Below are positions 7,333-15,601 of a stretch of 19,236 nucleotides of DNA, piece after piece; positions within the stretch are counted from its first letter, which is position 1; each line of letters starts with the position of its first letter. The notes beneath the pieces are model-generated. The model saw only the letters and a list, made by a program, of their open reading frames with translations, was not told where the DNA came from and ran no database searches. The DNA is from an uncultured Dorea sp. (lineage in GTDB: Bacteria; Bacillota; Clostridia; Lachnospirales; Lachnospiraceae): NCBI GenBank assembly GCA_948844705.1, contig CAQNVT010000193.1, forward strand, positions 1 through 19,236, written 5' to 3'. The translations under genes and the position numbers were made by a program.

Positions 7333-8844
7333 ATGAAAGCTATGCTACTGACTGCGGGAATTGTAATTATACTGGTTTCAGTCTGTCTGCGGGCCGCGAG
7401 AAAGTTAACGGTGGACCTTGCGGCCTTCTGGGGGATATGGGGGATGCTTCTTCTCATAGCGGGAGCAGTGTTTTTCTTATCTGCAGGGGCCATGGAAAAA
7501 ATGGCGGCAGGGGAAAGCGTATTCCTGGCTTTTGGTGTTATCCTGCCTGCCGCCGGATTTATGATCAGTATTCCGATTTCAGGAGTAATCGTAAGCAGGC
7601 AGGAACAGGCTCTTGAGCTGTCCCTGATGTTAAGAGAGAGCGGGAGGAAACGGCTCCTTTTTGTAATCAATACCATGGGGCGGGCAGGTGCGGAGACGGC
7701 ACTTCTGGAGCTTCTTAAGGAGCTTGACGGCGCGGAGTATGACATTTTTCTTTACGTGCTGATGGGGCAGGGGGAGATGATAAAGAATCTGCCTCCTTAT
7801 GTAAAGGTGCTGAATCAGTCGTACAGCCGTTTATCTGTTCTGACAAAAGAGGGAAGGCGGAAGATGGCAGGAACCGTTCTTAAGGCTTTCTGGAATAACG
7901 GAGGATGGTGTAAGAAGCTTTGCGGTATGCTTAAGAGCTTAAGAAGCATGACAGGAAACCGTAGGCTTGACCTGAGCAAGTTGTTCTGGCGTACGCTCTC
8001 GGACGGGGCCGTCCGGCTCGAAACAGAGTTTGACCTGGCGGCTGCGTGGCTTGAGGGAGGCTCTGCCTACTATGTGGCAGATCATGTAAGGGCGCGCAGA
8101 AAGGCGGCATTTATACATACAGATTATGAGAATGCAGGATATACAAGAGATATGGACCGTGCGTGCTGGGAGCAGTATGAACGGATTTTTGCGGTTTCCG
8201 GCAAGGTAAAGGAAGGATTTCAGAGATTTTACCCGGAATACGCGGAAAGGGTTGCCATTTTCCATAGTCCTGTTGATCAGGAGACAATCAGGCGCCGTGC
8301 AAAGGAACCGGGGGGCTTTGCAGATTCCTTTGACGGGATCCGGATACTGTCTGTGGGAAGACTTGTTTATCCGAAAGGCTATGATATTGCTGTGGAGGCT
8401 ATGAAGCTTGTTCTGGAATCCGGCTATAAGGCAAAATGGTATGTGCTGGGAGAAGGCGATCAGAGAGAATATCTGGAAAAAAAGATTGCAGCGCTTGGCC
8501 TTAAGGATAATTTTCTGCTCCTGGGAGCGTCCGAAAATCCTTATCCATATTATGTACAGACGGATATCTATGTACAGACGTCGCGTTTTGAAGGAAGAGG
8601 CATTGCTATTTTGGAAGCGCAGACATCAGGCTGTGCGGTGATCGTTACAGATTGCAGCGGCGACAGTGCGGAGATTACGGATGGATGGGACGGCATACTT
8701 TGCGCGCCTGACCCGGTCGGTATTTCGGACAGCATTATAAGGCTTATTGAGGATGAGAAAAAGCGGGCGGAGCTTGGACGTGCAGCAGGGACAAGAAAAG
8801 TGCCGGGAAGCCAGGTACAGATATTACAGGAGCTGCTTGAATAA
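7333..8844 (+). CDS. GT4 glycosyltransferase with N-terminal DUF2304-like membrane domain
   Basis: This 503-residue protein joins two parts. Residues 1-85 contain three hydrophobic helices ending in a SRQEQALELSLML segment; this pattern resembles DUF2304, a small membrane domain usually encoded as a separate gene beside dolichyl-phosphate-mannose-synthase-like GT2 enzymes. Residues about 97-503 form a GT4 GT-B enzyme: RLLFVINTMGRAGAETALLE at the start, RILSVGRLVYPKGYDIAVEA in the linker, and the E-x7-E motif RFEGRGIAILEAQ (E420 and E428). It probably transfers a sugar from a nucleotide donor at the cytoplasmic membrane face. The donor and acceptor are unknown. It starts 3 bp after pelG and the next gene follows after 5 bp, so it belongs to the same transcript. 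The GT4 call is firm; the DUF2304 assignment is from pattern only. Confidence 0.85.
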   Translation: MKAMLLTAGIVIILVSVCLRAARKLTVDLAAFWGIWGMLLLIAGAVFFLSAGAMEKMAAGESVFLAFGVILPAAGFMISIPISGVIVSRQEQALELSLMLRESGRKRLLFVINTMGRAGAETALLELLKELDGAEYDIFLYVLMGQGEMIKNLPPYVKVLNQSYSRLSVLTKEGRRKMAGTVLKAFWNNGGWCKKLCGMLKSLRSMTGNRRLDLSKLFWRTLSDGAVRLETEFDLAAAWLEGGSAYYVADHVRARRKAAFIHTDYENAGYTRDMDRACWEQYERIFAVSGKVKEGFQRFYPEYAERVAIFHSPVDQETIRRRAKEPGGFADSFDGIRILSVGRLVYPKGYDIAVEAMKLVLESGYKAKWYVLGEGDQREYLEKKIAALGLKDNFLLLGASENPYPYYVQTDIYVQTSRFEGRGIAILEAQTSGCAVIVTDCSGDSAEITDGWDGILCAPDPVGISDSIIRLIEDEKKRAELGRAAGTRKVPGSQVQILQELLE

Positions 8845-8849
8845 GGACT

Positions 8850-10838
8850 ATGAAAAAACAGAAGGAACTGCTGGTTATTATACCGGCGTATAACGAAGCA
8901 GAAAATATACATAAGGTGTTAGATCAGCTTAAAGAGCAGAAAATAGATGATATTGCGGATATTCTTGTGATAGACGACGCTTCGGCGGACGGCACGGGGA
9001 AGGCGGTAAAAGAGGCGCATTATATGCCGGTCAGAAACATACGCCGATCGGGTTACGGGAATTCGCTGCGGCTGGGCTACAGGTATGCGCTCCGCGGGGA
9101 TTACAAGTTTGTGATCCAGTTAGATGCGGACGGCCAGCATGACGTATGCAATATTCCCGTGATCTACAGAAGGCTTCGGGAGCCGGACGGGGAAGGTCAT
9201 TTCCCGGATATCGTACTGGCATCCAGGTTTATGGAGGGAAGCCCCGAATTTCGGGTAGGAATGTTAAAAAAGGCTGCCTATGCGTGGTTCCGGCTTGTGA
9301 TCCGAATCGTGACCGGAAGGAGAATCGCGGATCCGACTACGGGGCTTCAGGGGCTTAACCGGAGAGCATTTTCTTTTTATGCGGATTATCGGAACTTTGA
9401 TGATAAATATCCGGATGCAAATATCGTGATCCAGATGCTGCAGCTTGGATTTTATATTGCGGAGCTTCCGGCCGTGATGCATGCGCGGGCAGACGGAGAG
9501 AGCATGCATAAGGGATTTTCAGCCTTTTGGTATATGTGCCGGATGTTTTTTGACATTCCGGCAGTGGTCATCCGGACACGGCTGTTAGAAAAGGGAAGGG
9601 AAGAAATACATTTTCAGAGGGCGGAGCTTAAGGAGAGCAGCGAGGAATTATACAATCCGGGCTGCGGATGGTATCATCTCTATCCGTTCGTGATACCGGC
9701 TTCGGGGGAGATATCTCTTGAAGAAACGAAGGTCTGCCTTCGGGTGACGGGAGAGAAGGAGCAGCTGGCATTGCTGCGTATTAATATATGTGCATTCCGG
9801 TCCTGTGAAATACCGGATGAGGCGCTTGAGGCCGTCAGACAGATCTTCGGTCTGTTCCGTGCAGAAGAAAAGCAGATGATCGTCCGCTTTGTCTATGACG
9901 ATGAAGGGAAGGGTATGGAACGGGAGCCCGCGAATCTCTCTGTGATAAAAAAGCATATGGAGCAGCTGGGAAAGGTGATCTGTGAGTTTTCCGGGGATAT
10001 TCTGGTGCTCCAGGGTATTTTTGCCGGGAGCTGGGGAGAGATGCACCATTCTAAATTTCTTGCTGTTTCCGATATATCAGAGTTGATTCGAAGCCTTAAT
10101 GCGGCGGTTAAAGGAAGCTGTTATCTGGCGGTGCGGACGCCGGAGCAGTACCGGGGCATCATGATGAAGGAGAGACTGGGACTTTTTAACGACGGAATGT
10201 TTGGGTCGGATACAGATCTTGGGACGTACCGGAAGGGTACAAGAGAGGAAGAGCTTGAGTGGCAGGATAAAACGCTGGGGCATACGCCGAACGGCGGAGA
10301 GGCCGTGGCGGGTGAAAGGCCAGCGGGCTTTCTTGAGGCGGCCGAGGATATGCGGAAAATGCATATCACCTATCTTAACAGTACCTATGATGAAAGACAG
10401 CTGGAACACTGGAAAGAGGAGCGGGTTACACGGAGCGGGTGCTGGAAGGATGTGAGCGGATATGAATATATCGGACGGCATCTGGGTTACCGGTTTGTGA
10501 TCCGGGATGCAGAGCTCACTTGCGGCCGTTCTATAAGGATCACGACTGAGAACTGCGGCTTTGCAAGTCTGTATGAAGAGGCGGACTGCTTCCTGATAAT
10601 AGAAAATGACGGCGGACAGCCTGACTGCATATCTGCGGAAACAGATGTGCGCCGGTGGAAAAGCGGCAGTAAGGTCCGTTTAGAAATTTCCTTGCCCCGG
10701 CCGGCGGAGCAGCTATCCGGATGCCGGATTTATTTTCAGATAAGACGGAAGAGAGACGGCAGGATTATCCGTCTTGCCAATGAGGGCGCGGAGGATAAGG
10801 TACTGCTGGGAGTATTTGAAGAGAGGAAAAGCAGTTAG
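8850..10838 (+). CDS. GT2 (polyprenyl-P-sugar synthase-like) fused to DUF4874/DUF4832 domain
   Basis: In this 662-residue protein, residues 1-245 are a GT2 of the dolichyl-phosphate-mannose synthase type: LVIIPAYNEAENI, the D42-D43 pair in VIDDASADGTG, the metal-binding DAD (92-94) in QLDADGQHD, and DPTTGLQGLNRRAF. From about 250 the protein becomes a DUF4874/DUF4832-type glycosidase-like region: NPGCGWYHLY (269-278), LQGIFAGSWGEM (387-398), RLGLFNDGM (442-450), PNGGE (480-484) and YIGRHLGYRFVI, then a beta-sandwich tail. The same motifs recur in the gene at 13090. No signal peptide or clear membrane helix separates the halves, so both are predicted to be cytoplasmic, which is odd for a glycosidase-like domain. 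The GT2 half may make polyprenyl-phosphate sugar; the second half's function is unknown. The ribosome binding site (AAGG, 3 nt from ATG) is cramped, which suggests coupling to the gene before. Confidence 0.87.
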   Translation: MKKQKELLVIIPAYNEAENIHKVLDQLKEQKIDDIADILVIDDASADGTGKAVKEAHYMPVRNIRRSGYGNSLRLGYRYALRGDYKFVIQLDADGQHDVCNIPVIYRRLREPDGEGHFPDIVLASRFMEGSPEFRVGMLKKAAYAWFRLVIRIVTGRRIADPTTGLQGLNRRAFSFYADYRNFDDKYPDANIVIQMLQLGFYIAELPAVMHARADGESMHKGFSAFWYMCRMFFDIPAVVIRTRLLEKGREEIHFQRAELKESSEELYNPGCGWYHLYPFVIPASGEISLEETKVCLRVTGEKEQLALLRINICAFRSCEIPDEALEAVRQIFGLFRAEEKQMIVRFVYDDEGKGMEREPANLSVIKKHMEQLGKVICEFSGDILVLQGIFAGSWGEMHHSKFLAVSDISELIRSLNAAVKGSCYLAVRTPEQYRGIMMKERLGLFNDGMFGSDTDLGTYRKGTREEELEWQDKTLGHTPNGGEAVAGERPAGFLEAAEDMRKMHITYLNSTYDERQLEHWKEERVTRSGCWKDVSGYEYIGRHLGYRFVIRDAELTCGRSIRITTENCGFASLYEEADCFLIIENDGGQPDCISAETDVRRWKSGSKVRLEISLPRPAEQLSGCRIYFQIRRKRDGRIIRLANEGAEDKVLLGVFEERKSS

Positions 10839-10841
10839 AGC

Positions 10842-10848
10842 AGAGGAG
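10842..10848 (+). promoter_or_regulatory. Shine-Dalgarno for the GT-C-like gene
   Basis: AGAGGAG lies 8 nt before the ATG at 10857, in an 18-bp gap. It supports this start over other in-frame choices. Confidence 0.65.
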
Positions 10849-10856
10849 ATGATTAC

Positions 10857-13088
10857 ATGGATACAGGGTATTGGGCAATTGAATATGGGAAGGTATTCTG
10901 CGGGTATCTGTTTTTTATGTTTTTGTGGCCCTCTGTTGTGTTTGGCGGTTATTTAAGGGAAAAGTGCAGAACCTATCGCTTTAGCTTCTGCGTCACCGTA
11001 CAGGTCGTGATCGTAAATACAGTTGTTCTTATACTGGGATTATTTCATATCCTTGATCCGCGGATCACGGCAGCTTTATTTTATGGTGTATTTTTTGCTG
11101 CTTTGCTGCGGAAAATAATATTGGCTTATGGGAAGGAAAAAAGAGCGGGGAAGAGAATACGGCCGTGGCGGAGCATTGTTTTCCGGGTAAAGGAGTGCTT
11201 CTGGTCAATTGCCGGATGCGGTATAGAATATGCGGTTCTCGGGATTCTTCTGATATTCGGGATGATGTATTTTTCCTACGGTGCATTTCAGACACCCTCC
11301 TACGGTTTCGGTGATCTGTATATTCACCATGAATGGATCTACGGGTTAATGGAAGGGAAAATATTTTCTGCAGGAGTATATCCTGAGGCGATGCACTGCT
11401 TTATCTATTGTCTGGACGCGCTGTTCGGGATCCGGGTATACAGCAGTCTTCTGTTTTTGCAGGGAATCCATGTGACGGTATTTTTGATCAGTGCATATCT
11501 CCTTATGAAAGAGATTTTCCACTGGAAATATACGCCGCTTTTTGTACTGGCGCTGTTTCTGACGCTCGATGTTGTGAGTGCAGACCAGGTGTACAGCATG
11601 TTCCGCCTTCAGATCACGCTGCCGCTGGAGTTTGGTCTTCATACGCAGTTTTTGTGCGCTTTGTTTTTAGTGCGTTATTTGAAAAATGCGCGTCAGATCA
11701 AGAGAAAGAACGGGACCTCCAGATATTGCTGGGATGAGAATCTGTTTTTATTTCTGATGTCATTTGCGGCGTCGGTTGTGATACATTTTTATACGACGAT
11801 CATGGCGTTTATCGTATGTGCGGCGTTTGCCGTGTTTATGGCTAAGAGACTTTTTTCAAAGGAGTATTTTATTCCGCTTGCGGCTTCTGTCCTGTGCGGC
11901 GGCCTGATCGCCGTCCTTCCTCTGGCGGGCGGCCTTGCGTCGGGGATACCCTTTAATTATTCTATAAACTGGGCGATCAATTCTATGGATGGGGAATCCA
12001 CAAGAGAGCTGGAGAATGCCGGCGGCGAAGACGCGCAGGTTCTTCCTAAAAAGGAGCAGGCAGTGTCTGCCGTACCGGTCAATGTGCTGAAAGAAATCTA
12101 TACCAAGGGCTATGCGGCGCTTTACGGAACGGCCCGGGCAAATTTGATCCTCTGCGTAACATTGGCTTCTGTCCTACTTTGTGCGCTTGCAAAGAAACGG
12201 TTATGGAAGCCTGTGTGCGAGGTATGCGGAGGGTATCCGCCGCTGCTTTTATTCACATTTTTATTTATGCTGACCTATGCGGCGCCTCATATCGGGCTCC
12301 CGGAGATCATTTCGGATTCCAGGTTCTGCATGTCCGGGCATATGATGATTCTTGCCGTGCTGATGATTCCGGCGGATATCCTGTTTTCCATACTCGTACA
12401 TTTTTACGGTGACAGGGTTCTGAGTATTTGTTCCGCCGTCGGCGCTGCGGGTATCTATGTACTGACGGTGCTTACCGGACATTTTCACGGATATCTGTTT
12501 TATGAGCTTACGAGGTATAACGGGACGGTAGAGGTGACGAGTTCGATCATAGATTCATTTCCGGAAAAGAGCTATGTCGTTGTGGCGCCCACGGATGAGC
12601 TGTATCCCGTGATCAAATACGGGTGGCACGAGGAGCTCTTAAGGTTTGTGCAGAATACGGAGCAGGAGGGCTATACCCTTACGCCGGAATATGTGTTTAT
12701 TTATGTTGAAAAAAAGCCGATCTTATATGCTCAGGCGTACTTTTTCGAGGGGCCGTCCTGGCTTGCCCGGGAGAAATATAAGGATATTTATTGGGACAAA
12801 TATTCTAAAAAATATCCGGATACAGGAGCGACGCAGGCTCCGGAGCTTCTGGCCTCCCAGGTCGCGAAGGAAGAGGCAGAAAAGCCCCTGATCGATTACG
12901 GAAATGCGTGGCTTTCCTATACAAGACTTGAAAACCGTACGATTATGGAATCGAAGGCATATGAATGGTGCGAACGCTTTAAGGAGCTTCATCCGCAGGA
13001 TATGAAGGTGTATTATGAGGATGAGGACTTTGTCTGCTATTATTTCAGACAGGATGATAATTTACAATATGATCTGGGGATAAATTAA
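10857..13088 (+). CDS. GT-C-like polytopic membrane protein with soluble C-terminal domain
   Basis: This 743-residue protein has about 11-12 hydrophobic helices across residues 8-555, then a soluble, charged domain of about 185 residues. After helix 4, the acidic loop GDLYIHHEWIYGLMEGK (G152 onward, with D153 and E159) resembles the first outer loop of GT-C transferases, where acidic residues act in catalysis. The GIRVYSSLLFLQ and IGLPEIISDSRFCMSGHMM regions are also consistent with a GT-C or polymerase-type protein. GT-C enzymes use lipid-phosphate-linked sugars on the outer membrane face. The upstream polyprenyl-phosphate-sugar-synthase-like GT2 would fit as donor supplier; this is inference. 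Alternatives are a Wzy-like polymerase or ligase. The C-terminal part (from about FPEKSYVVVAPTDELYP) has alternating strands and many Tyr/Glu residues and is not recognised. The stop is 1 bp before the next ATG. Confidence 0.75.
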   Translation: MDTGYWAIEYGKVFCGYLFFMFLWPSVVFGGYLREKCRTYRFSFCVTVQVVIVNTVVLILGLFHILDPRITAALFYGVFFAALLRKIILAYGKEKRAGKRIRPWRSIVFRVKECFWSIAGCGIEYAVLGILLIFGMMYFSYGAFQTPSYGFGDLYIHHEWIYGLMEGKIFSAGVYPEAMHCFIYCLDALFGIRVYSSLLFLQGIHVTVFLISAYLLMKEIFHWKYTPLFVLALFLTLDVVSADQVYSMFRLQITLPLEFGLHTQFLCALFLVRYLKNARQIKRKNGTSRYCWDENLFLFLMSFAASVVIHFYTTIMAFIVCAAFAVFMAKRLFSKEYFIPLAASVLCGGLIAVLPLAGGLASGIPFNYSINWAINSMDGESTRELENAGGEDAQVLPKKEQAVSAVPVNVLKEIYTKGYAALYGTARANLILCVTLASVLLCALAKKRLWKPVCEVCGGYPPLLLFTFLFMLTYAAPHIGLPEIISDSRFCMSGHMMILAVLMIPADILFSILVHFYGDRVLSICSAVGAAGIYVLTVLTGHFHGYLFYELTRYNGTVEVTSSIIDSFPEKSYVVVAPTDELYPVIKYGWHEELLRFVQNTEQEGYTLTPEYVFIYVEKKPILYAQAYFFEGPSWLAREKYKDIYWDKYSKKYPDTGATQAPELLASQVAKEEAEKPLIDYGNAWLSYTRLENRTIMESKAYEWCERFKELHPQDMKVYYEDEDFVCYYFRQDDNLQYDLGIN

Positions 13089-13089
13089 A

Positions 13090-14526
13090 ATGACGCGAAG
13101 ACAGAAAATGCGAAAAAGACTCTGTATCTGTGCGGCAGTGATACTGATGATGCTCGCGCTTGGGATGTATTTGATGCATATACATGAGAGAAAAATAGAG
13201 ATAGAAAATTACACATTTACGGAATCGGCCCGGGAGCTTAGGAATCCCAATCGGGGATTTTATCAGCTGTACAGCTTTATGATCACGGATGAGGAGGAGG
13301 ATTATCCCAGGCTCATCTCCGAGCAGTATGTGCATGATACGGACACAAAGCTTACCCTGATTCAGATCTGTCTTCAGACTTACCGTCAGGGAGCGATCAC
13401 GGAAAAGGGACTTGCGAATATCGAGGCGCTGTTTGATGCGCTTGGGACTCTGGATAAGCAGCTTGTCGTCCGGTTCACGTACGACGGTGACGGTGAAAAT
13501 GAACGGCATGAGCCGGAAAATATAGAGATTATCTTAGAGCACATGGATCAGCTGTCCGATATACTGCGCGCTCACAGCAGGCAGATCTTCAGCCTGCAGG
13601 GGCTCTTTACCGGAAATTGGGGGGAGATGAACGGCACGAGGTATAACTCCGACGAGGACTTAAGGATGCTTGCAGAGCGGCTTGCCGGCGTGACAGACGA
13701 GTCGGCCTATCTGGCCGTGCGTATGCCGGCCCAGTGGCGGAGGATTCTCAGATCACAGTCGCCTGCCGAAGAAGACACGAAGGAGCATCCGCTTGGCGCA
13801 AGGCTCGGGCTTTTTAATGACGGAATGCTTGGAAATGAGAGCGACTACGGCACCTACAGCACAGAGGAGGATACGGATACCGCTCCGTTTCCCCGACGCG
13901 GCAGGGAAGAGGAGCTAAAGTTCCAGAATGAGCTGTGCCGAAGAGTGCCTAATGGGGGAGAGGTTATTAACGATAACGTCTATAATGATCTGGAGAATGC
14001 GGTAAAGGATCTTAAGACGATGCATGTAACCTACCTGAATGAGGCTTATGATCAGGCGGTTATGAAGAAATGGAGTGAGACAGTGACAGAGGAGGAGGGC
14101 TGCTTTGACGGCATGGACGGAATGACCTATATAGAGAGGCATCTTGGATACCGTCTGGTCATTACAGAGGCAGGTCTTGAATATAAAGCGGAAGGAGATA
14201 CCGTAACTGCGGCGGTCACCTTGAAAAATGTCGGCTTTGCGCCGGTTTATAAAGAGGCGAAGCTTCGGATGATATTTTATAATGAAAAGGAGGATAAGCC
14301 TCTTGTCTATCCGGTGGAGCAGTCACCTTCTGTTCTGTCAGGAGGAAATGAATCAGAAAATACACTGCTGCTATCTGCAGATATTCCGTGCAGTGAGCTT
14401 GTGGAAAGGGAGTATTCGGTATATTTTTCCATGACAGACGCAGATACGGGAGACATTATTTTGTTTGGGAATGAGGAAGATGTGGAGCAGTATGGGTATT
14501 GTATCGGAAAAATCAGCATTCAGTAA
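13090..14526 (+). CDS. Membrane-anchored DUF4874/DUF4832 protein
   Basis: This 478-residue protein has a basic N-terminus (MTRRQKMRKR) and one hydrophobic helix (about 11-29) with no lipobox, so it is predicted to be anchored with its bulk outside. The rest matches the second half of the GT2 fusion encoded at 8850: NPNRGFYQLY (52-61), LQGLFTGNWGEM (169-180), RLGLFNDGM (238-246), PNGGE (287-291), MHVTYLNEAYD and YIERHLGYRLVI, then a C-terminal beta-sandwich (about 360-478). DUF4832/DUF4874 proteins are predicted to be glycosidase-like TIM barrels. The shared glutamates E179 and E291 are candidate catalytic acids, which is inference. The likely role is binding, trimming or remodelling of the polymer outside the cell. 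An insertion (SPAEEDTKEHPLG) before RLGLF distinguishes it from its paralogue. It overlaps the next gene by 35 bp. Confidence 0.85.
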   Translation: MTRRQKMRKRLCICAAVILMMLALGMYLMHIHERKIEIENYTFTESARELRNPNRGFYQLYSFMITDEEEDYPRLISEQYVHDTDTKLTLIQICLQTYRQGAITEKGLANIEALFDALGTLDKQLVVRFTYDGDGENERHEPENIEIILEHMDQLSDILRAHSRQIFSLQGLFTGNWGEMNGTRYNSDEDLRMLAERLAGVTDESAYLAVRMPAQWRRILRSQSPAEEDTKEHPLGARLGLFNDGMLGNESDYGTYSTEEDTDTAPFPRRGREEELKFQNELCRRVPNGGEVINDNVYNDLENAVKDLKTMHVTYLNEAYDQAVMKKWSETVTEEEGCFDGMDGMTYIERHLGYRLVITEAGLEYKAEGDTVTAAVTLKNVGFAPVYKEAKLRMIFYNEKEDKPLVYPVEQSPSVLSGGNESENTLLLSADIPCSELVEREYSVYFSMTDADTGDIILFGNEEDVEQYGYCIGKISIQ

Positions 14527-15601
14527 GGATAGGAAAATAGTATTTTTCTGCGGAGATCTCACCCAGTCCGGCGGGACGGAAAGAGTTCTTTCCGTTATAG
14601 CAAACGGTCTGGCAGCAAGAGGATATCCGGTGTTTGTCATCAGTCTCTGGGGCGGACGGGCATCCTTTTTTCCGCTGGATCAGGATATTAAAATATACTG
14701 GGCGGAAAAGGAACAGAAGAAAAGGAGCATCATGGGAACGCTCCATTATCTGACAGCAGTTTTAAGATATGAAAGGCCGGATGTACTGATCGATGTGGAT
14801 ATTATCCTGGGCTGCTATTCTGTCTTTTTAAAGCGGCGGTTTTCCGATATGCGCTGGATTTCGTGGGAGCATTTTAATTATTATCATCATTTCCGGAAAA
14901 ACCGGCTGTTAAGGAAGGCGGTAAGAAAAATCGCGGCCAGGCATGCGGACCGGCTGGTGGTTTTAACGGATGCGGATAAAAGATGCTATGAGAGGAAGCA
15001 GAAGCCCCGGTGCAAAGTAAGCCGCATCTATAATCCGCTTACATATCCCTTGTCGGACACGGAGTGTCCGTCCGCCCGGGATTCCCGGACTATATTTGCC
15101 GCCGGAAGGCTTACGAAAGTGAAAGGGTTCGACCTGTTGATCCGAAGCTGGAGCCTGCTGGAGAAAAAATATCCGGAATGGCAGGTAGTTATCGCCGGTG
15201 AAGGGAAGGATGAAAAAAGTCTTAAGAAGCAGGCGGAAAAAGCCGGGCTTAAAAGGCTTACGTTTGCCGGCAGAGTTTCCGATATGGAGGACTGTTATAG
15301 AAGCGCTTCATTTTTCGTGCTTCCCTCACGGAGTGAGGGCTTCGGGATGGCGCTGACCGAGGCAATGTATTTTTCCCTTCCCGCAGTGGCCTATAACTGC
15401 ATGGCAGGCCCGGGGGAGATCATCAGGGACGGTGAGACCGGATTCCTTGTAAAGCCGGGGGATGTAAGAATCTTTGCAGACAGGATGGAGCTGTTGATGA
15501 AGGATCCGGAGCTTAGAAAGAGAATGGGAGCCAGGGCGAAGAGCTCTGTAGAACGGTTTGATAAAGAAGGGATACTGGATGAGTGGGAAAGATTGTTTTG
15601 A
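14492..15601 (+). CDS. GT4 family glycosyltransferase
   Basis: This 369-residue GT-B enzyme has N-terminal IVFFCGDLTQSGGTERVLSV (Rossmann strand plus GGTERV loop), middle IFAAGRLTKVKGFDLLIRSW, and the GT4 E-x7-E motif SRSEGFGMALTEAM (E282 and E290). The sequence after it, VAYNCMAGPGEIIRDGETGFLV, is typical of capsule and EPS GT4 enzymes that bind UDP-sugars. No membrane helix is seen, so it acts at the cytoplasmic face on the lipid-linked or growing glycan. The start is ambiguous: ATG at 14471, 14480 and 14492 are all in frame within the previous gene. I chose 14492 because GGAG (14484-14487) precedes it and the Rossmann strand follows closely. The 35-bp overlap suggests translational coupling. 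The sugar specificity cannot be read from the sequence. Confidence 0.88.
   Translation: MGIVSEKSAFSKDRKIVFFCGDLTQSGGTERVLSVIANGLAARGYPVFVISLWGGRASFFPLDQDIKIYWAEKEQKKRSIMGTLHYLTAVLRYERPDVLIDVDIILGCYSVFLKRRFSDMRWISWEHFNYYHHFRKNRLLRKAVRKIAARHADRLVVLTDADKRCYERKQKPRCKVSRIYNPLTYPLSDTECPSARDSRTIFAAGRLTKVKGFDLLIRSWSLLEKKYPEWQVVIAGEGKDEKSLKKQAEKAGLKRLTFAGRVSDMEDCYRSASFFVLPSRSEGFGMALTEAMYFSLPAVAYNCMAGPGEIIRDGETGFLVKPGDVRIFADRMELLMKDPELRKRMGARAKSSVERFDKEGILDEWERLF
15567..15572 (+). promoter_or_regulatory. Shine-Dalgarno fixing the start of the first GT2
   Basis: AAGGGA lies 6 nt before the ATG at 15579, within the end of the preceding GT4 gene. The internal ATG at 15615, directly before ISVIIPVYN, has no comparable site. 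Confidence 0.6.

Noticed and set aside
7320..7335. Possible promoter or operon boundary after pelG
   Set aside because: The gap is only 3 bp and shows no -10/-35 pair or hairpin; the next gene has its own ribosome binding site inside the pelG end.
13040..13092. AT-rich stretch as a possible terminator or promoter before the anchored DUF4832 gene
   Set aside because: It is coding sequence of the GT-C-like gene with a 1-bp gap; no stem-loop with a T-run is present.
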